DNA of 64,000 nt from Anoplopoma fimbria (lineage: Eukaryota > Chordata > Actinopteri > Perciformes > Anoplopomatidae): positions 2,997,448-3,061,447 of the forward strand of contig NC_072453.1 in the NCBI RefSeq assembly GCF_027596085.1, in the 5' to 3' direction. The position numbers and the translations under genes were made by a program. Below, piece by piece: positions 54,164-64,000 of the stretch. Below the pieces are notes generated by a model, which worked only from the letters and a program-made list of their open reading frames with translations, was not told the DNA's origin and made no database searches. Within the stretch, counting starts at the first letter, position 1, and every line of letters begins with the position of its first letter.

Positions 54164-57100
54164 CCCTTATTTAAATCATTGTATTGTAAAAGTTGTAAAA
54201 TCTACTAATTGCCGAAGGCTTATTTTTGTGCTCTCGTTCATGTGAATGTGCCCGAGACAGGACTTAGAGGTGGGATTGAAGGAAAAAGGAAACGCTATTG
54301 GATCACTCTATGGGCCCATGGATGTAGAAGATTCCAGTAATATTAAACCATGGAAGTTGAACATCTTTGACTTCATGCTCCACTGATTAACTTTTCACAG
54401 GAATGAGAAGGCCTCACCTCCAACCCAGTATCCAGTGGTCTTTATACTCTATGGTGGAAATAACCAGGCTAGGTGTTTTCCCTGCTTTCAATTATGATGC
54501 TATACCAAGCCAATCTCCTTCCTCTAGCCCTGTACTTGATGCACATATGGGAGAGTGGTATTAATCATCTTATCATACACTCTGCAAGAAAGGGAAATCT
54601 AGTGTAAACTCCCAGAATTTTGAGGCAGTGTAATTGGCTAAATAATTTTCGCTAAACCACCATATATGTTGGCTTTGCCTGTCTCAGCCTCTGACACCTT
54701 AAGGCTGATGGGATTTCAAACTCTCTGGGCACAGCCATGTGGCCCGAAAAAAAAATAGACAAATGTACGTAAACTCCTACAACTGCACTAAAGATAGGGT
54801 TGGACAGAGTCTTTGGAAAGTCATCCAGGGCTTGTTTTAGAGTAAAGGTCAGCACTATGAACGAGGTGCTGAGAGGATAAACAAACACTGAGCGTCTCCT
54901 CTCACACCTGCTGCAGGACGGCTCGTCTCTGTGGGCTCCAGCCAATGTAAAATTAGATCCTCCTTCTTATTTCGTCACTGTGCATGTAAAAGCGTCTGTC
55001 TTCATGTCGGCATACAGATGTCCATGTTTTTGTGTGATAATGTGTGAGCACCTGCACACATACTGTACGTTCGTACATGTGCATGATTCAGGCGTCACGG
55101 TGCCAACATCCACAACGTCCCGTTCCAGACTTCACTCATTCGGCTCTTGTTTGTTTTCGACTTTACGCTTGTCTGAACATGACTCCCGTCTGGGTCCAAG
55201 AGGTGGCTTTGGTTCATTTGTACAACGTATGGACGAAGCTTCCCGACATTCTAGGTCATATTTCATGTATGTAGGTTTTGAACATCGTTTCTATTGGTTA
55301 TGATAATGTTGCACTCACCAAATTGCCCATATTTTGAATATGGTAACATTGCTAAAATGGGGCGTTCAGACAAGCATATAGGTAAGGTTATTATGAAGGT
55401 AAAATAGCAAGTGAGCACAACTAGAATGCCTGCAATTATCTCTCGTGTTTGTGCACAACTACGGCAAGAACAATAGGTCAAAGTTGAATCAGGAACCACG
55501 GCCTGTAAATATGATATTTACAACTGACGATTTGGGTACTACGTGTAGCCTTTTTCTTCTTTTTGCTTTTTAGTTAACGTTGTGCTCTTCCGCTCGTGCA
55601 GACATTTTTATCCCTGTCTTCCATAAAGAAGCAGCTTTATGTAGCAAACTATTAACTGTTGGACAGAACATCAGAAGTGCCAGAGCTGTGAACAGCTGGA
55701 ATAAAAAGAAGAAAAGCTGGCTGCCATATTTTACGGTCATATTCTACTCTTGCTGAGAGCTCACCATCTGTGCATGTCACTTATATTCTTAAATATGTGA
55801 AGGTTATGACCTGGCTGTCTCCAGCAATAGAAGAATCATGTTGCTATTAGCTGGTTGGATACAGAAAATAGTTCCTGTGCACTAAGACATCTCCATCTTT
55901 TTATCTCTGTCTGACTTAATTTAGGGACTTTGAAACCCCACATACAGACACACACCTCCCCCTTCTGTAGTGCATGTGTATGTTATAATGAGCTGTGCTT
56001 GTAAGGAGTAAATGCCGCAGGTGACCTGAGTTTATCACAAAGAGACGCACATACAGAATGCCAACCATACATCTGGGCGCACAGTCAGCAGCTCGCGTGA
56101 GCCTGCGCCCATGCCTTCCTACCGTACCGACTGGTGTGTCGAATCACTTTCACGCGGCGCGTCTAGGGGCGTGGTGGATCATGGGAAACCCAGCGAGCCA
56201 CGCTCCGCAGCCAGTGTTCACATCGATTGGTGCTGACACCTGGCAAACGCTCCAGCGTTTTCACGTATGGGAGAACGTCAACATGCAACTTCCTCCTGCG
56301 GTTTGGGTCGCTCCCCGAAACGTCTTTCCATTACCTTCCCCTGTCACACAGATGTTTGGGTTGATTTCGCGCTCTGACTCGTGAAGGTCTGTGTTCAGTG
56401 GCCCTTGTTGTGCTGCTGGTGGCTGGACTGAATGGATTCACAGGAGTGTTTGTGATCAGATTGCCATCTGTCTGGAGCTATGGAGTCTTTGTAAGCTCAA
56501 CCCGTAGAGGCAGACAGTGTGGATCTGTTTGGCTGACATGCCTGTATGTGTACAGTTAATCTGCAATGTATGTGTGACATATGGGGCATTCATAAGGCAG
56601 CGGAAATATGACAGTAAACATTTCTGGAGTTAATTTGAGCGCACACTGGTCTATGAATGTACATTGCCATACAGTATACACTTACAATAAATTACAAATA
56701 TAACTATTCCAATAAATTCTAATCCCGTAGTCTTCATTTGTGTATGCATAGAATACATTTTTATTCAAAAGCTCCAAAAGTTATTCAAACAGTAGACAAC
56801 ACAGAAACGATGACAAAAATCTAAAAAATAAAATATCATATTTACATCCCTTGAATTTAACAACGTCATCTGAAATTTACATCGTACAAACACTTGAGAA
56901 AAACAGTGAGTTTTGTGAAAAAAAAAAAAAGATTATGGGAAATTTGGTCTTCATTTTTAGAAACACAAAATACTGTTTGCATCAACTCAATATAACTGTC
57001 TTACATGACTGGTTAATGTGAATAGCATTTGCTGTCAGGGCCTTTTGAATTTGCCTTTTGCACTGCTTAGCATTGGCGTTGCAAGTGAATACAGCAAGTC

Positions 57101-57802
57101 CATATAAAAGTATAAACACTAAAGTTTTTCATTGCACTGATACAACAATGCAATAGCCATTAACGTGAAGAGTAATATTCTCTATTTATGCACAGTGGTT
57201 CCTGCCATCCTGATTAGACCAATATATTAAACTGAAGCGCCAAAATGATTTACTTTTTTTTAATAAAGTTATGTGTGGAAATGGACATCAATTTACTATA
57301 CAATCCTTAATTCTGTGAGGTAAGCGGTTTGTTAAGATATTGATGGGCGTGAAGCTGTGGATTACAGGTTGACTCCTACTTGCCTGTCAGATTTAATGTA
57401 ACAGCACTTCCTGGGTTACAGAAGCCTCTATGCCTGACTGTTTTCTTTTGACCTGTGGTTTAGAATCTATGGAAATTGATGAAAATTGTGGTCTAACTAT
57501 TTATATCACAAAATGATCGAGTGTAGGTGGAGGGAGTAAAAGGATAATTTAGGTATGATTCATGGTTTGCATAGTTGATTTTTCTTAAAACACTTTATTT
57601 ATTTAGGAAAGGTTTTGGTGAGCATGCACGCTCTGTTTCGGCATGACTCATGCAGTTCTGCATGCAGGAGCTGCACTTCTTCACTGTTACTTGGATGGAG
57701 GATAAATGTTCAAGGACACCTACTTTGATGACAGTAAGATTTACAGTACAAGATCCTCATGTTATGATGAAGACATTTTGCAAACCAATGTTTGCACCAA
57801 TA
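54164..57802. other. Non-coding; CpG-rich patch at 56050-56390
   Basis: Mostly unique-looking. 56050-56390 is GC- and CpG-rich and open for 108 codons on the plus strand, without a recognisable protein. Dense A/T runs lie at 56800-56940. No repeat copy identified. Confidence 0.45.
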
Positions 57803-57804
57803 TA

Positions 57805-58021
57805 CAGTGGGTACGGAAAGTATTCAGACCCCTTTAAATTTTTCACTCTTTGTTTCATTGCAGCCATTTGCTAAAATCGAAAAAGTTCATTTTTTCTCGC
57901 ATTAATGTACACTCAGCAACCCATCTTGACAGAAAAAAACAGAAATGTAGAAATTTTTGCAAATTTATTAAAAAAGAAAAACTGAAATATCACATGGTCA
58001 TAAGTATTCAGACCCTTTGCT
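57805..58021 (+). repeat. Left inverted repeat of the Tc1-like element
   Basis: Contains outer and inner transposase-binding-type direct repeats about 184 bases apart. Confidence 0.92.
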
Positions 58022-58180
58022 GTGACACTCATATTTAACTCACATGCTGTCCATTTCTTCTGATCCTCCTTGAGATGGTTCTACTCCTTCATTGGAGTCC
58101 AGCTGTGTTTAATTAAACTGATTGGACTTGATTAGGAAAGGCACACACCTGTCTATATAAGACCTTACAGCTCACAGTGC

Positions 58181-58648
58181 ATGTCAGAACAAATGAGAAT
58201 CATGAGGTCGAAGGAACTGCCCAAGGAGCTCAGAGACAGAATTGTGGCAAGGCACAGATCTGGCCAAGGTTACAAAAGAATTTCTGCAGCACTCAAGGTT
58301 CCTAAGAGCACAGTGGCCTCCATAATCCTTAAATGGAAGAAGTATGGGATGACCAGAACTCTTCCTAGACCTGGCCGTCCAGCCAAACTGAGCAATCGTG
58401 GGAGAAGAGTCTTGGTGATTCTTGACTGGCCCAGCCAGAGCCCTGACCTAAACCCAATTGAGCATCTCTGGAGAGACCTGAAAATGGCTGTCCACCAACG
58501 TTCACCATCCAACCTGACAGAACTGGAGAGGATCTGCAAGGAAGAATGGCAGAGGATCCCCAAATCCAGGTGTGAGAAACTTGTTGCATCATTCCCAAGA
58601 AGACTCATGGCTGTACTAGCTCAAAAGGGTGCTTCTACTCAATACTGA
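58181..58648 (+). CDS. Tc1-like transposase with central deletion, frame kept open
   Basis: 155 codons from ATG 58181 to TGA 58646-58648. Residues 12-56 form the first helix-turn-helix of a Tc1 paired-like DNA-binding domain (ELPKELRDRIVARH, ISAALKVPKSTV). GRPAKL at 65-70 is a GRPR-like hook; the second helix-turn-helix is lost or cut near residue 78. The sequence then jumps to DWPSQSPDLNPIEHLW (82-97), which in full transposases surrounds the third catalytic acid (here E94). The first two catalytic aspartates are absent, so it cannot cut DNA. Normal length is about 340 residues, so about 185 are missing, in frame. It might make a small protein able to bind its own ends, which would compete with active transposase; that is inference. 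The stop falls at the edge of the right inverted repeat. Confidence 0.85.
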   Translation: MSEQMRIMRSKELPKELRDRIVARHRSGQGYKRISAALKVPKSTVASIILKWKKYGMTRTLPRPGRPAKLSNRGRRVLVILDWPSQSPDLNPIEHLWRDLKMAVHQRSPSNLTELERICKEEWQRIPKSRCEKLVASFPRRLMAVLAQKGASTQY

Positions 58649-58869
58649 GCAAAGGGTCTGAATACTTATGACCATGTGATATTTCAGTTTTTCTTTTTTA
58701 ATACATTTGCAAAAATTTCTACATTTCTGTTTTTTTCTGTCAAGATGGGTTGCTGAGTGTACATTAATGTGAAAAAAAAAAAAATGAACTTTTTCGATTT
58801 TAGCAAATGGCTGCAATGAAACAAAGGGTGAAAAATTTAAAGGGGTCTGAATACTTTCCGTACCCACTG
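58648..58869 (-). repeat. Right inverted repeat of the Tc1-like element
   Basis: Reverse complement of 57805-58021 with few differences, the main one an expanded A/T run near 58771-58783. Confidence 0.92.
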
Positions 58870-58871
58870 TA

Positions 58872-61800
58872 CTTATGTGGAGACTTTGGTCTTCCAACTC
58901 CTATGTATGGAGGTCCATGGAAGGATTGGCAGTGCACAAATAAGTTAATGGAACCATAAAAAAAAGGAAAGAAAATAATCTAGAGTCAGTTTCTCTGAGC
59001 AAACCAAGGGGTATGTTGAATATCCACATTTCTGAAACAAACTAATGTCAACTGATAGTTTACATCCATGTCTGTCCAAAATGTCAAATGTGTTTCATGA
59101 GTGACCTTTACCTTTGATCACCAAATTCTAATCAGTTAATCCTTGAGGTGAAGTGGATGTTTGTGCCAAATATGAAAAATTGTCTTAATGAGAATGGGAC
59201 GGACGGACTGACAACAGTTGTTATGGCACAGAGGCAAAAAAACGTTTTATAAATAAATTTCATATCAGCCTCGTATTAAGCTTCTGACTATAGCATCGCA
59301 TAATCGTTTTCAGGCTTCACACTGTGAAGCATCGCACATTCCTGCAGTTCCACCTCTAAAAAATCCACAGCTCTTTAATTTTATTTCAGATATATTGTAC
59401 ATATATTTGTTTTATTTGAAAGCGTTTGTGATTGTAATTTGCATCCATTTTATATTATTGTCTTGATTTTTGTAGATTTAATTTGAAATTAACTGATTTT
59501 ATTTTCACTTCTCAAGGATGGTCTAATCGTGTATTCCACCCTTCTCCATCTGTGTTGCATTCTACAGCTCCGGACTATCGTACCCTTCCTAAGGATATCA
59601 CAGATCTGGTTAATGCACAAGCAATGACACTACCATCGCTGGCGATCTGCTGGCTTTCCTGCTAGGCCTCACTCTGCGCTCGGCTCTCTGGCCTTAAGAT
59701 AACGCCTCGAAAGGGACGCGCTTCAATCCACGATGCACAGAGGTATGTTTTCGTTTACAACACCTACTGACTCCTGGGTATGCATCCGAGGTATGACAAA
59801 GACAACTCTCCTACTGTACCAAAAACTAGTTATTTCCAGCGCTTAATTTAATTCAGGCGGAGTCTGAATTTCCTCAGTTTGTGCAAGACTTTCCCTCAGT
59901 ATGCTTTACCCTATTATTTTTTTCTTCTTCTTCTTCTTCTTTGCCGTGCCCTTTGCCACAGAGGGAAAGGAGGTAATAGCGTTCACTAATTTGGCCCTGG
60001 GCTGCGCAGTCAAAGCCATATGCCAGAGTGAATCTGTAAAGCTAACATTAGGCAGCAGATATCTGAGGCTAGCGGCTGCGGGCTTTGACATCCTGTATTA
60101 CACCTAATTGCCACCAGACATTACATCGAAGCCTCTGCAAGAAATCCCCCACAACCACCTGCTCCTTGCTCTGTTTACCTTTTTTTTAAACCCGGGGAAT
60201 AATGCAAGGGAGAGCAGGGCGAGAGTTCCTCACTGTTATTTTCTGACACCCGAGCTGAGGATTGGGGAGCCGGAATGTCAGTTGAAATTTGAATTTGAGA
60301 CGTGTTGGGGATATTTAAGGGGTATCCCCCCGTGCATTGTGTTGCAAGGGGCACGGTGTATACTTTTCTGATTTATGTGTTTTTGTAAGAGTAATGAGAG
60401 AGGGAGAAAACAGGGCAGGGGTAATATGGAGGCATAACCATAATTAGGGGAATTATAAGTTTCCCAGTCATTTTCGTAACTTGGGGGGGAAACTTTTAAT
60501 GAACGCTATAGCGACAGGAGTGTTAATGTATTCTATTGCAGAAGCATGTGGTTGTGGCCGTGATGCGGTGGGAGAACATTTTTAGCAGCTTTGTACATTT
60601 TAATCCAATAACAGCATCTCATGTGGGCTGAATATTTATTCATTCGCTGTCCCTCTCACCTCCGACATGAAAGACAGGAAAATTCCACACTCCTTGACAG
60701 TATAATGACGAGATGATTTCATAGCGCTGTATCCTCTCACACCACAGTGTCAACCCCTAAATAAGCCAAGTGGCCGCTCACTCTCTCTTCAACAAGTGAA
60801 GCTATAAAACAACAGTGTTTACAGACTTCATGACTCGGGTTTGGAAGGAAACTGTAAAGTTTTGTTATGAACTTAATTCAATTTCTCTGTCCGGTACACT
60901 TGGTTACAAAGATCCACATCCAAAAGGTGATCTAAACGATCGGGCTTGGCTGTGGGTTATGATGTGTTTAGTTCGTTATAGAGGCTGCCTAGAGAGAAAA
61001 CACTGGACTGAATTAAGACTGTATTCTCCAATACATTTATATTTTCTGTTTGTTTCTAGTTATTTGAACCACAAATGGTCTGCATTAAACTATAATCAGT
61101 GTAACCTAAAATGACTTGGGCAACATTATGGCAGTAGGACTTTAATGCAATTACGGATCCTTTTAGGATCGCAATTAATCAACAAGACAGACCTGTTGGA
61201 ATAGGCTTTATGTATCAGCGATCCAATAAATAAAAGAGTTAAATATATATGTTTCCCTGTGTGAGTTTATCACATGATTCCATTAGCTCCTGGGCACTTG
61301 AGTGTGGGCAAATCCTGTAATTGAGTCATTTCATATACAGTTGAAGTCCCTTTTTTTTATTGTTAGCTGAGTACGGCCATTAAACAATAGTTGCCAAGAT
61401 CAAGACATGTTTGAATCTTAAAAAAAGCCTTATAAAAAACCCAATATGTTGTTTTAAAACCGGACTCAAGATCAAGACTTAACTCAAATACCCCAATACA
61501 TTTTAAAGCGTGCAACATTTCAACAATCACAGCACTGATCACATTTAATGTGAGACTTATTTGAAGAAACTTCTAAAAAGTTCCTAAGTAATAAAACACA
61601 TACTTGTTTAATACACTTAAAAAATGGTTGTGTGCAATGGCCTTATTTGGTCTGGTATGACCAGAAGCTGTTTGATACTGTTAGCTAAACTACGTAGATG
61701 TTGCTATGCAACTGATATAACTGAACCAGTATATAAATAAAAAATAAGTTGTGTTACAAGCCTCTAATTCGTGTTTGTTGCCTTCGGCATTTCAAATCCA

Positions 61801-62303
61801 ACAAGATAGCAAGTAGCCTTCTTGTAAGCACTGTTTAAATGATTAGCTTGACCCTCAATTTTTATGTGGTCTGGGAGGTAAGGAGCATTTAAAAATGAGG
61901 GATCTCAGAATTAAAGATCTTTGCAGCCATTTATCCACATCCAGTAAACATTTACTGTTACTATTGTAGCAAACATGTAGTGGTGAAATTCGTGACTTCA
62001 TTCAGTGGTTCTTCAAAACAGCTTTAATTTTGTTACTGTTATGCTACATTTTAGCGTGTCACAGATATCTCACTAGTTTTATTACAAAAGTGAAACAAGA
62101 CTCTAACACATCATACCTCATAGGAGACGTTTTTGTTGTCGGGTCTCCTAATGATGTCTTTAGAACAACTGACTACATCTTGTAGTTGAAGCTTGTTGAC
62201 ACAGTGGCTTAGGTTTTAATGAAGTTGGAGTCTCACAAGCAGCACAGTCCCACCCCTTAAGCAAACTACAGTTACATATGGATACAAGTAGACAGACAAA
62301 ACA
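58872..62303. other. Non-coding; possible conserved elements near 59960-60130, 60580-60720 and 61120-61330
   Basis: A (TTC)n run lies at 59921-59942. The three intervals have even composition, no repeats and AT-rich homeodomain-type words (TAATTG near 60105, GCAATTAATC near 61171). Conservation cannot be judged from one sequence. No exon recognised. Confidence 0.35.
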
Positions 62304-62370
62304 ATATTACATTACATTACATTACATTATAGTCATTTAGCAGACGCTTTTATCCAAAGCGACTTACAGG
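62304..62370 (-). mobile_element. L2/SINE 3' tail fragment
   Basis: ATTAC repeats (complement of TGTAA) and GTCATTTAGCAGACGC, TTATCCAAAGCGACTTAC are the reverse complement of the tail at 35780-35842. Only the tail is present, so it could come from an L2 LINE or from a SINE sharing that tail. Confidence 0.8.
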
Positions 62371-62416
62371 AAGTTCAAGCTAAACCTCGATGAACATTTC
62401 ACTGGGTGTGTCACAT

Positions 62417-62436
62417 TGTGTGTGTGTGTGTGTGTG
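62417..62436. repeat. Short (GT)n microsatellite
   Basis: About ten GT units. Confidence 0.93.
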
Positions 62437-62763
62437 AATGTGTGTGAGTGGTAGACAGAGAAAGGTGAAGGAGATTTACTGCCCTAATCAAAAACTGGCG
62501 CACGGTTCGAAATTTAGCGTGAATGATGCCATGAAACTGTCCCCACTCTGATGCTGTGATTTATCACACAACATGGGAGTCATAAAAGAACACCAGTTAA
62601 GGAAAAAAAAAATAAAAAAATAAAATCAATAACAGGGACAAACTTTCACAAGCTGTCCTGTGTAGTGTAGCCTGCGTGCACGACCATCCACGTTACCCTT
62701 CCCAGAAAAGCAAACAAATGTACGTTTGGATATTTTCTTTTTCGCCCTGGATGTTACACAAAC

Positions 62764-62910
62764 CTGTTGCCACTGGGATGATGCATCGCGCCGCCAGCCC
62801 TTCATCAATATGGATAATTACACTTTCTGCGAACTCAGTTGCGTTGTAAATATTTTTGCTGGGAATCGGGGTTGTTATTCCCACGGTGGCTCCACGCGGC
62901 CCAGGCCTTC
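62764..62910 (-). other. Candidate 147-bp internal exon or conserved element
   Basis: Minus strand: TTCATCTCAG|GAAGG as acceptor and CAACAG|GTTTGT as donor enclose 147 bases, both borders in phase 1. The frame reads RPGPRGATVGITTPIP, then SKNIYNATEFAESV, then IIHIDEGLAARCIIPVATG, with one N-glycosylation-type NAT. The frame stays open beyond both borders (102 codons in all), so the splice sites are not forced. The acceptor is weak. Even composition with GTAATTATCC is equally compatible with a conserved enhancer. Not recognised. Confidence 0.2.
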
Positions 62911-63000
62911 CTGAGATGAACCCAACCATATCCCGTGTGTCACTGTGTATCTGTGCTGAGAGGAAGCATGACCAACTGCACTTTGGCACTTCATTAAACA

Positions 63001-63779
63001 AATCACTGGAGCGCTTACGCCAGGATCCTGCAGGGACTCTCAGAGAGAGGGAGAGAAGGTGGGTTGTGTAATATTCTTTGTGTCCTCATGGAATATGTCC
63101 TGCCCCATATGTCCTATATTGAAGTCCAGCCTTCAAAGATCCATAAAAGAGAGTCCAAAACTTTTAACGTCATCAGCAGAATTAAGGGACCTACTATTGT
63201 CAAAGAATAAGAGAAAATGACGAGTGCTTTTACTGCTGTTTCACCTTAGAGTCGTACAGTCACTGGCATAAGAAAGAAATTGCCCCATTTTAGAAAACAT
63301 CTTGACACAGAAAGACAGTTGATTAAACAGTAGAGGTGTCCAATAATTTCAGATTGTTCATATTGATTTTGTAATGTTACACGGTAGCATCAATAGCCAA
63401 TTTCAATTACTTGTTGATATTATTAGGCTATTTAAATACATTTAGAAATAGAAAAGAGCCGCCTCTGGGACAAAACAAAACTCAATAGAGTCCAGTCACA
63501 GCGTGCAGGTCAGAGCACAGCCCAAAATAGAACAGGGAATCCTGACGCCTGTATTTAAAGGGGTGGGAAACACCTCCACCCACGTATGTGTCACACTCAC
63601 ACTCGCATACATACACAGACAGAAACAGGAGGCTTGACTATAATAAATGAACTGCCACAGCGGTGCTATTTCAGGTTGGGTCACTGGAATAATACAGGGC
63701 TGGAGGCACAGCTGGGGCGACGATCACATGTTCCCTTGCGTGTGGCGCTGAGCTTGTTTCTGCCTCCTGTAACACTGAT
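63001..63779. other. Non-coding, nothing recognised
   Basis: Unique-looking DNA up to the CAGA repeat. Confidence 0.55.
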
Positions 63780-63811
63780 ACACAGACAGTCAGACAGACA
63801 GGCAGATAGAC
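63780..63811. repeat. (CAGA)n imperfect tetranucleotide repeat
   Basis: CAGA units with GT, GG and TA variants. Confidence 0.85.
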
Positions 63812-64000
63812 ACTTAACCATTAAATCCTTGTCTGACTGGGTCTAAAATGCTCTCTTTGTACATCACTTTCTCACTCTATTCAGTTTCATCTCAGGGGGT
63901 TTAAGTTGATTGGAATTTGCATTTTTTGTCTGTCACATGTGAAAATAATAATAAAGTGATCTGATGAATGCAAGGTTTCCTGTGTCAGACCTCTAGTAGC

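Larger units (their letters stand above)
57805..58869 (+). mobile_element. Tc1-like transposon, internally deleted, with long inverted repeats
   Basis: Bounded by TA on both sides (57803-57804 and 58870-58871). Inverted repeats of about 217-222 bp (57805-58021 and 58648-58869) start CAGTGGGTACGGAAAG and are almost identical. Each arm holds two direct repeats with AAGTATTCAGACCC (57818-57831 and 58002-58015 on the left), the IR/DR arrangement of fish Tc1-like elements such as Sleeping Beauty. The total of 1065 bp is about 550 short of a typical 1.6-kb element; the missing part is internal. Confidence 0.95.

Noticed and set aside
56058..56384. 108-codon plus-strand frame as a gene
   Set aside because: No recognisable protein; kept only as a CpG-rich patch.
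57650..57874. 74-codon frame running into the Tc1 left end
   Set aside because: Crosses the transposon border; its open state is accidental.

Overview
The window is vertebrate genomic DNA, most probably from a teleost fish. Direct evidence: very long (AC)n/(GT)n arrays, three 3' fragments of an L2-clade LINE ending in TGTAA repeats plus a fourth short tail on the minus strand, a Tc1-like transposon with long inverted repeats, a hAT-type remnant, tRNA-derived SINE pieces and several other dispersed repeats that recur within the window. The link to fish rests on the L2/Tc1 types and on remembered teleost repeat phrases; no species can be named.

No complete host protein-coding gene is visible. 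The window looks like an intron or an intergenic stretch. Four places carry weak to moderate exon-like signals, all on the minus strand: a possible promoter and first exon at the left edge (18-395), a C-terminal-like reading frame with AATAAA and an A17 tract (2882-3315, either a terminal exon or a retroposed cDNA), a possible terminal exon (43031-43175) and a 147-bp phase-symmetric candidate internal exon (62764-62910). None could be matched to a known gene.

Layout. 0-6.1 kb: edge promoter/exon candidate, a MITE, CA arrays, the retrocopy or terminal-exon candidate. 6.1-9.7 kb: A-rich DNA, then two L2 3' ends, the second split by a 233-bp Tc1-like MITE. 9.7-29.4 kb: mostly unique-looking DNA with a few repeat fragments and a 128-bp perfect GT array. 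29.4-34.1 kb: more GT/CA arrays and SINE debris. 34.6-35.8 kb: the best L2 copy, with a reverse transcriptase YADD motif and a frameshift. 36-45 kb: AT and CA arrays and three non-autonomous DNA transposons or dispersed repeats. 45-54.2 kb: clustered fragments of one dispersed family, interrupted by a hAT element, followed by a possible solo LTR with an internal 73-bp duplication. 57.8-58.9 kb: an internally deleted Tc1-like element that keeps an open 155-codon frame. 58.9-64 kb: unique-looking DNA with possible conserved elements.

The mobile elements give a relative chronology: the Tc1 MITE is younger than the L2 copy it splits, and the hAT element is younger than the dispersed repeat it splits. 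The Tc1 copy at 57.8 kb has nearly identical inverted repeats and looks young. Boundaries based on target-site duplications are read directly from sequence; family names for repeats without coding sequence rest on memory and are marked as such.
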